Source: Mesaphorura yosii
Lineage: Eukaryota; Arthropoda; Collembola; Poduromorpha; Tullbergiidae
Reading direction: 5' to 3'
Length of the DNA stretch: 24,234 bases
Assembly: GCA_009869945.1 (NCBI GenBank)
Contig: WIXG01000732.1
Span: forward strand, 1-24,234
Shown: positions 18,694 through 24,234 of the stretch, in pieces
Layout of the letters: each line of letters begins with the position of its first letter
How positions within the stretch are numbered: the stretch's first letter is position 1
Position numbers and translations under genes: made by a program
The notes under the pieces: generated by a model
Databases searched by the model: none
Told to the model about the DNA's origin: nothing
What the model saw: the letters and a program-made list of their open reading frames with translations, nothing else

Positions 18694-19251
18694 ATGGACA
18701 ACGGAGACACGGAATCAGCGACCGGGAACGGCGATGGGTCAAAGCCAAAATTCTGCGGACCCACACCTGTACTGACGCTCCGCTACCCACAAAAAGGTGA
18801 ATTTGGTTGGATGATCTCGCAAAACGTCAAAATTTATGGCAACGACCGAAACAGGTACTGGGAGCAATTCGTCGCTGAAGGCATTCTTGAGGTCATGCAA
18901 CGTGCTGCAGCTGATCCCTCCAGAAATACCGCCTGGATTGCAGCAACTGCAGTGGACGACGAACCGGTGGGCTGTATCCTTTGTGTGGAGAAATCTGCGA
19001 GTGTGGCACGCTTACGCTTCCTGCTGGTCGCACCCGAGGCTCAGGGGTTAGGAATTGGAACCCGCCTGATAAACAAGTGCATTAATTTTGCAAGAGACGC
19101 TGGTTATTCTAAGCTGATGCTCATGACACACGCCGAACAGCAGGCCGCAGTTTACATGTACTACAAAGCAGGATTCAAGGTCGTGAATATGCACAAGCAT
19201 TCACGGTTTGGGCCGGAACTGGAGAGACTGGAGATGGAACTCGAGCTTTGA
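18694..19251 (+). CDS. GNAT-family N-acetyltransferase
   Basis: Intact, intronless 185-residue ORF. The first ~25 residues are polar and Gly/Asp-rich. The rest is one GNAT domain: an opening LRYPQKGEFGWMIS block, WIAATAVDDEPVGCILC, then the acetyl-CoA-binding motif QGLGIG (residues 117-122) and MYYKAGFKVV near 155-164. The layout resembles the acetyltransferase half of bacterial MarR-GNAT fusion proteins, which share an LRxPxxGDxGW opening and end in a short acidic strand. It would transfer acetyl from acetyl-CoA to an amine, but the acceptor cannot be predicted. Without introns, and with bacterial-type relatives, horizontal origin is plausible. No poly(A) signal was identified just downstream. 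Confidence 0.8.
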   Translation: MDNGDTESATGNGDGSKPKFCGPTPVLTLRYPQKGEFGWMISQNVKIYGNDRNRYWEQFVAEGILEVMQRAAADPSRNTAWIAATAVDDEPVGCILCVEKSASVARLRFLLVAPEAQGLGIGTRLINKCINFARDAGYSKLMLMTHAEQQAAVYMYYKAGFKVVNMHKHSRFGPELERLEMELEL

Positions 19252-20989
19252 CCTTTTAGTACATTATGCAGTTGTCTTTTATTCGTTGTCGTTCGCAGAA
19301 TTTCAGGTGAAAGATTAAATGTTATTCTTTTATCATTCTTGCAGGTGCCCTCCTTATTGCTCCTATGCTGCATTCATAAACGAATCAGTCATTCCTTCAA
19401 ACCCCATATTCATTATGAAGCAGCTGAGTAGCCTGGAAAATAACCTCACGTTTTCTATGCTTTTTCTTCTTATGACAACTCTAAAATGCAGACTTTAGCA
19501 TTAACAAACCTGCAATAATTGATCTCTTTCAAAGCATCGGGAATCGAATAATTAAAGTCAGAATTATCGACTGGGGTGACAAATGCATGTATGGAATGTA
19601 GGCAAGTATTCGCTTGAACTGATTGTTTGACACTTCTCGGATTGGTCTTTCGTTTCAATTTCTTTAATTCTAGAAATTCTGGTCCCAGCCACTGCAAACC
19701 CGAACGACAGCCATAGAGCGCGGCGCTTGGCGGGGACACAGGGCGACCAGCCCCGTCCCCACCAACACTAGAGCAGTACCAACCTAACCTGCAGCACGGA
19801 GAGAGCAGCCGTGTTGAACGACACCGGAACGAACAGTCACGGCCACAGGGTCGTGCACTACGGGGAATTGGCGCGCTCCATACAGGCCGAGGTCATTCCA
19901 AAACTACGGCAGGATTCCTGTCTCAAGCAGGTGCCCAACGAAAGCCGCGGTTGACGCAGCAAGGAGGTGGCCAAATTTTTGGTAACTGCATGCAGTTATG
20001 CACTACAGCGCTGTGAACTCGAATTCGCAGCACATGATAAGAAATCCCAGTAAAGTCAAGGCAACTCAAGGAAGTTTCAATCCACTGCGACAGCATCGCA
20101 TAAGAACAAGATATTCCATTGATTCTTGACTTGGACTCCCAAACTGCGAGTCAGACACACGCACTTCAGTGTGTTGTTTCTTTTTTTCACATTCGCCATG
20201 GCAAGTGTAATCTTGGTAGGATCAAAGTTCAAAGACTTCATTTTCATGCAAGTTCCGCTTGGAAAGAAAGAATTTAATTTTGCACAATTGCTGAATTGTT
20301 TCAGTTAATTAAGAGATGTTAAAAACGAGATGAGTTCGTACAGTCGCATAAAGAGGTATTGGAATTTGAGGTTGAATAGTAACCGTAGCAAGTTCTTGTC
20401 AAAGATTTTCCAATTTCATATTTTTCAGCGTATATCCCTGAATAATTTATTCAATGTGAAGCATTAGCTAGATTGAGTGTGGTCGAGATTATATAGCCTT
20501 TCAAACGAGTGATACTGCTTTTCCCTCTAACCTCTAACATAGTCTAGTGGAAAGGTCACAACAAATAGAATTGCATTGTTTAGGATCGTATACCAAAAGG
20601 TTAGGGCAAAGAGTTGGCCAAGAAAGAGGATTGATACTGCGTAGAAACGAATAGGACTAAGTGTAGGAACCACCCGACGTTGGATCAGGAATTGAGTGTC
20701 GTATGAGTTCGTGGAGGTGATCCAATTTGATCTTGATTTTGGAACAGGTTCGCAATCTTAGTGCTTCCGTTTTTGATTTCCTGGCCCTGGCATGGACGAT
20801 TTCGGACCTTGCTTATGTCGACCGAGAAATAGGTGGCGAATGTACGCCAACTTCCAAGAGTCCACCGACCCTTGACTTTTGCGGTAAAACATTCAGCATG
20901 CGCGTAAAAAGAATGTCATGGAAGTGGCTATGAGTACAAACATTGCTATGGATACGAAACGTTCGGCTGCAGAACCTTTTCTCCCCATG
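19252..20989. other. Long intergenic region with one coding-like relic
   Basis: Apart from the GC-rich patch at about 19670-19970 (relic listed separately), this stretch is AT-rich and shows no supported gene, RNA or repeat. ORFs at 20126-20308 and 20727-20933 lack coding composition. Confidence 0.4.
19802..19954 (+). pseudogene. GC-rich coding fragment, family unknown
   Basis: A 50-codon frame ending at TGA 19952-19954 has about 70% GC at third positions, in sharp contrast to its AT-rich surround. The same frame extends upstream past a TAA near 19787 with similar composition. The peptide (contains RVVHYGELARSIQAEVIPKL) looks like a soluble helical protein. No start codon, splice site or family could be fixed. 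Probably an exon remnant. Confidence 0.3.
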
Positions 20990-22190
20990 CTAAAGGTGAC
21001 AGGAATTTTTCATGAAAAAAAAACCATGAATACAGGAATTTTCACACAGGAATTTCCACAATGCCACAGTGACAAATGACAATAGCACAGGCAAATTACG
21101 TAAAGCATTCATGCGCGGCACCAAATTTGCAGTCTGTTCCAGACACACCCCTAGGGTTGTGAGTCCCGTTTCCCTTTCAGCTGTGAACAGCGACCCTTTG
21201 AAAGTAATTGGCGCGTATGGCGTGCGTCCCCAATTGCCCCCTCTCTTTTCATTATCATGGATCGATTGTATAGCGCCCACCGACTCGTCCCGCACTCTGC
21301 TCGTAAATAGAAACAAGATGATGAATGCCACAGAGTTAATGAATGCGACATTGCTATACGTAAAGACCTGAGCTACTGTGAATTGTTCGTGGAAGAGAAT
21401 GACGGAAGTGAACGGGACAATGACGCCGAACGAGCAGAAGAAAAAGAGCAGAGGGAGGATGACTGGAGAAACATTCGCGAAATAAAATGCTAAATATTTG
21501 CACGCTTTGACATTCACGAACTCGCGCCACTTGACTCTTTTCTTGCCCCCGGAAGGTGTAGGAGAATCCACTCCTGGAGCACCAGTCCCAACGAAAAGAC
21601 GAGCAACGTCTAAACTATTAACTGAGTCACTATTTTGAAGCCTACCCAAGCGAGAAGGATGGCAAATAAACAGCGGCTGAGTCGTCAAGTCGCGGTGGGC
21701 GGGCGGACGCCAGCGACGTCGACACGGTGGGCGAAGAAGGCGTACAAATCGAGTTGTTGAGAGTCGTCGATTGGAAACGCGACATAGAAAATCATCTCCA
21801 GTGAGGAAATACTCAGGTAGTCCTGCAGACGATGCCGAATCTTGTGGAAATGTGACGTCTTGAGTACAGCTCGTCTTTGTACAACGTCCTCAGTTGAGCA
21901 TTTCTGCGCAGAATTGTATTGCAAGACTGCCCACTTTATTGAGAGCCGTCGCTGCCAGGTTGGTGGTGATACGCCCGGTGCCAATTTGCGCGGCTTCGAA
22001 TATTCGACTGATGTCTCCATCGCCTGCATTCGCAGTAATGTGGGTCGCAGTTTCGGTCAGCGGAATAATGCGGGTCGCAGTTTCGGTTAGCGGAACCAAG
22101 ATGCCAAGTTCCAAAATTAGGCAAAATTTGGGCCAACCAGTCCAAATTATTCCGCTCTTCCCTTGGTAGAAGTCTGAAATTGTGTTCACT
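20990..22190 (-). pseudogene. Multi-pass membrane protein gene, exons or relic
   Basis: Three minus-strand blocks have coding-like third positions. The first (about 22190-21890) carries a repeated LTETAT segment and GDGDISRIFEAAQIGTGR before a TGA. The second (about 21895-21685, another frame) contains LQDYLSISSLEMIFYVAF and ends at a TGA. The third (21688-20990) has at least three hydrophobic segments, including VSPVILPLLFFFCSFGVIV, FINSVAFIILFLF and LPVLLSFVTVALW. Together they suggest a multi-spanning membrane protein. I could not find convincing splice sites joining the blocks; candidate introns would be only about 31-36 bp. It may therefore be a pseudogene or a gene with indel errors. 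No family recognised. Confidence 0.4.
22036..22095. repeat. Two-copy 30 bp tandem repeat
   Basis: Units at 22036-22065 and 22066-22095 differ at two bases. Because 30 is a multiple of three, the duplication keeps the minus-strand frame open and repeats LTETAT in the encoded peptide. Confidence 0.85.
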
Positions 22191-22735
22191 TCGATACCAA
22201 TGCAGTGTCACGCTGTTGGTTTCTGCTGCTAATCGTAAAACAAAGTGAACCAAGCGGACAGGAGGAGTCGGACAACGTCGTCGTGCTACGAATAAGCACG
22301 ATATATGCAAAATTGAACTAAAGTGACTCTTCTTCTTTCCATTTCATAATGCAAAGGAAAGGGGAGGACGACACGCGATGTTGAATTATTGAGGATACAA
22401 TTCTCAAATTGAGAGGATATGCTCAAAAGGTAGGTAATTGTGAGTGGAGAATTGCGACTTTCATGAAGGACTTAGCTGAAGCCGCAAAGACAAATGACAA
22501 TAAGAAACAATAGCATAATAACAATTTATTTATTAACTGAAACGACTTGAAAAGAACACTTACTTAAAAAGCACTTTGGAATGTTGGAATTATTCTTTGA
22601 TCACGGAATACGTAACAGTACTAGTAGCCACGAACAATGTTTGGTTAGGTAAAACAAAACTAAACGATGCAATGTCAGTACGACACTGTTTCCGAACTGT
22701 GTTGGAAAATGGCCAAGCCCGAAATGGCGGAGAGG
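22191..22735. other. Intergenic, nothing assigned
   Basis: AT-rich sequence with short chance ORFs on both strands. No gene, RNA or repeat could be supported. Confidence 0.35.
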
Positions 22736-23038
22736 GCAAAGAAGTGAGGGCTCCATGTGCCCACGTGGGTCAGGTAAACCGCCGTCCAGACCGACAACAA
22801 AACGTTCGTTGTAGAGGTCACCTGCATCGACGGAGTCCACTCCTGCTGGGAGATCCGTGATCCGAGTGACCAAGGCGAGGGTGAGCGTTTTGCGCGCTCC
22901 TGCGCCATTAACGCTGGTTTATTAGAAGCGGCGGCGGTGGGGATAACGTTGGTTTCGCGGAGGGAAAAGCCGCGTTTGGGGCTGGACATACAGGCGGCTG
23001 ATTTGCGTGTCGCCGAGGGCAAATACCGCAACCTGCAA
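22736..23038 (+). pseudogene. Coding-like block of unknown family
   Basis: From about 22771 to a TGA at about 23039 the plus strand has an 89-codon frame with about 75% GC at third positions. It includes FVVEVTCIDGVHSCWEIRDP and a helix rich in Ala and Leu. Continuing upstream in the same frame, TAA near 22768 and TGA near 22744 interrupt similar sequence. Long minus-strand ORFs over the same DNA follow from the GC-rich composition and are taken as shadows. The family is unknown. It could be an upstream exon of the ionotropic-receptor-like relic or an independent gene. Confidence 0.35.
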
Positions 23039-23289
23039 TGATGCCGAATTTGAGAAATGATAAATGGTGGCAAAGCATGAAAGGCACGAAACTTTTCGCT
23101 ACTGATTCTGAGTGGTACATTTGGGAATTTCGTCCATCCATTTTTCACTCGATCCGCTGTGCGTTGGTATGGAGACAAGGGCCACTGTAGCCATGAGGAA
23201 TGTGACATTTCGCTCGCGTATGCAAACTTCTCCAACGCCAACGGATCTCCTGATCAGGAACGACATAAAGCCTCTGGTTTACTGTCAGT

Positions 23290-24006
23290 ATGATACGCGG
23301 AAATTGCGCAACGGTGCCCGGCGGACAGATGCCTACGACGTGGGTTCTCAGGACTGCTGTTGCCATCGTCGCATCTCTTGTTGCGAGTTTTCGTATGGAG
23401 AAATCTGGATTTCACTTAAGATTCCAATTATTTTACCTGCATAGCGTAATTCAAAAACAGGGAACGGCCCTCACAAAAAAATGAATTGGTGATCGCACTT
23501 GTCAGCTTTACCGTAATTGGATACTACGAAACTTACGTCACAAGCGTCGCTCTGGCTCCAAGTCCCCCACAAGTTTTTGTGACAATCAACAAGTTGTTGG
23601 AGGGAGGATATAAGACACCCAAAAAAGTGGTATGACCTTGGAAACATAGACGAGGGAAGCCGTAGAGTACATACAAGTGTATCAAAGATATTTTGAGAGA
23701 CTGAAAATTTCGCATCAATTGAACACCAGCTTTCGGGTCGTGAGTGCAGAGGATTATATTGAACAGCTGTACAGCGTCCCTGCTTTTATGGCGATTGTCA
23801 CACCGGTCGTCTTGCTTGAGGATACCAAAAATGATTTGTTGCTGCCGAATGTATTGAATCCTGGAGTCCTTTGTCATCTCGTGGAAGAACCCCTGAAACC
23901 TGGTACTATTGGACGTCATTTGCTGGCATCCTGCTGGGAAATGTTGGGCTGCATGGAACAGATCAACTCCGCTGGCCTGATTTCTGGGAATTTGACTGTT
24001 AATTAA
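23290..24006 (+). pseudogene. Ionotropic-receptor-like relic (membrane core and ligand-binding lobe 2)
   Basis: Three frames in succession resemble a variant ionotropic glutamate receptor. Frame 1 (23290-23475) has a first helix (TAVAIVASLVASF) and a pore-like stretch ending SVIQKQG. A seven-A run at 23475-23481 shifts the frame to NELVIALVSFTVIGYYETYV, matching the third helix, then SVALAPSPPQ and INKLLEGGYK, the usual entry to lobe 2. TGA at 23633 breaks it. Frame 1 resumes at 23650 with a lobe-2-like region to TAA 24004-24006 (FERLKISHQLNTSF, SCWEMLGC). The fourth membrane helix is missing, and a tandem repeat begins 100 bp later. Lobe 1 was not clearly found upstream. Such receptors are chemosensory cation channels; this copy is broken unless the shifts are assembly errors. 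Confidence 0.5.
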
Positions 24007-24103
24007 ATTACGCGTACACTGTGCACACAGAGAGGCTACGTGGAAACGTATCCAACTCAGATCTGCCAGCAATTGCAATGGAGTCCATGTCCTTACCGGG
24101 AAA

Positions 24104-24220
24104 GCCTGAACCTCGAATGCCTGAACCTCAAATCTCGAACCTCGAAACGCGAACCTCGAACCCTGAACCTCGAACCCTGAACCTCGAAAAGCCTGAACCT
24201 CGAGATGGCTGGACCTCGAA
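24104..24220. repeat. Short tandem repeat based on CCTGAACCTCGAA
   Basis: About nine imperfect copies of a GAACCTCGAA core with variable spacers (AACC, GCCT, ACG). On the minus strand this yields a repetitive FEVQ/GSRF peptide, which is not taken as coding. The array nearly reaches the window edge. Confidence 0.85.
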
Positions 24221-24234
24221 TGGCTAATACACAT

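Noticed and set aside
22675..23241. Minus-strand 188-codon ORF
   Set aside because: Codon composition favours the plus frame over the same DNA. Three frames are open because the patch is GC-rich, and no domain was recognised.
23533..24234. Minus-strand 233-codon ORF
   Set aside because: It mirrors the ionotropic-receptor-like relic and the end-of-window tandem repeat. Its N-terminal part is a translated repeat, and the plus frames carry recognisable receptor motifs.
1..24234. tRNA, rRNA or CRISPR array
   Set aside because: No cloverleaf with a GGTTCGA-type arm, no rRNA-like block and no spaced repeat array was found by eye. The only tandem arrays are the 30 bp duplication and the 24104-24220 repeat.

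Overview
The window looks like a piece of arthropod nuclear genome, most plausibly a springtail (Collembola) or another basal hexapod. This is inferred from family content: tandem seven-transmembrane gustatory receptors, a relic that reads like an ionotropic receptor, short GT-AG introns of about 60-200 bp, AATAAA poly(A) signals and TATA boxes. Two genes look bacterial in ancestry: an intronless secreted polysaccharide-lyase-like gene and a GNAT acetyltransferase. No species can be named from the sequence alone.

Layout, left to right. 1-598: broken plus-strand coding relics of an unknown membrane protein. 645-1457 (minus): intact polysaccharide-lyase-like gene. 2008-3003: frameshifted relic of an unrecognised helical protein. 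3342-3873: three-exon secreted cysteine-rich gene with two CS-alpha-beta-like modules, a TATA box and a poly(A) signal. 5151-5563: two-exon small secretory or membrane-anchored protein. 6291-6480 (minus): terminal-exon fragment. 6690-11191: gustatory receptor cluster of two intact genes (7484-8746 and 9852-11191) and two relics. 11410-12112: a possible LTR-retrotransposon integrase tail and an unassigned ORF. 13167-14359: four-exon secreted GH16 glucanase-like gene, with related ~140 bp direct repeats at 12708-12849 and 14471-14615. 15081-17344: receptor tyrosine kinase with a kelch-repeat ectodomain. 17916-18355: decayed paralogue of the cysteine-rich gene. 18694-19251: GNAT acetyltransferase. 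19802-24006: mostly relics, including a minus-strand multi-pass membrane coding block and an ionotropic-receptor-like relic. 24104-24220: a short tandem repeat.

The standout is the kelch receptor kinase. A signal peptide, about six kelch blades, one membrane helix and a split tyrosine kinase domain lie in one transcription unit. The kinase has HGD in place of HRD and AIE in place of APE. I know of no described metazoan receptor kinase with a kelch propeller outside the cell. One frame break falls in a short-period repeat within blade 4, so the model needs transcript evidence.

Much of the rest is a gene graveyard. Several stretches keep GC-rich third codon positions, as real exons do, but carry in-frame stops or single-base shifts, some in homopolymers. 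Either decay is widespread here or the assembly has residual indels; the sequence alone cannot fully separate these.
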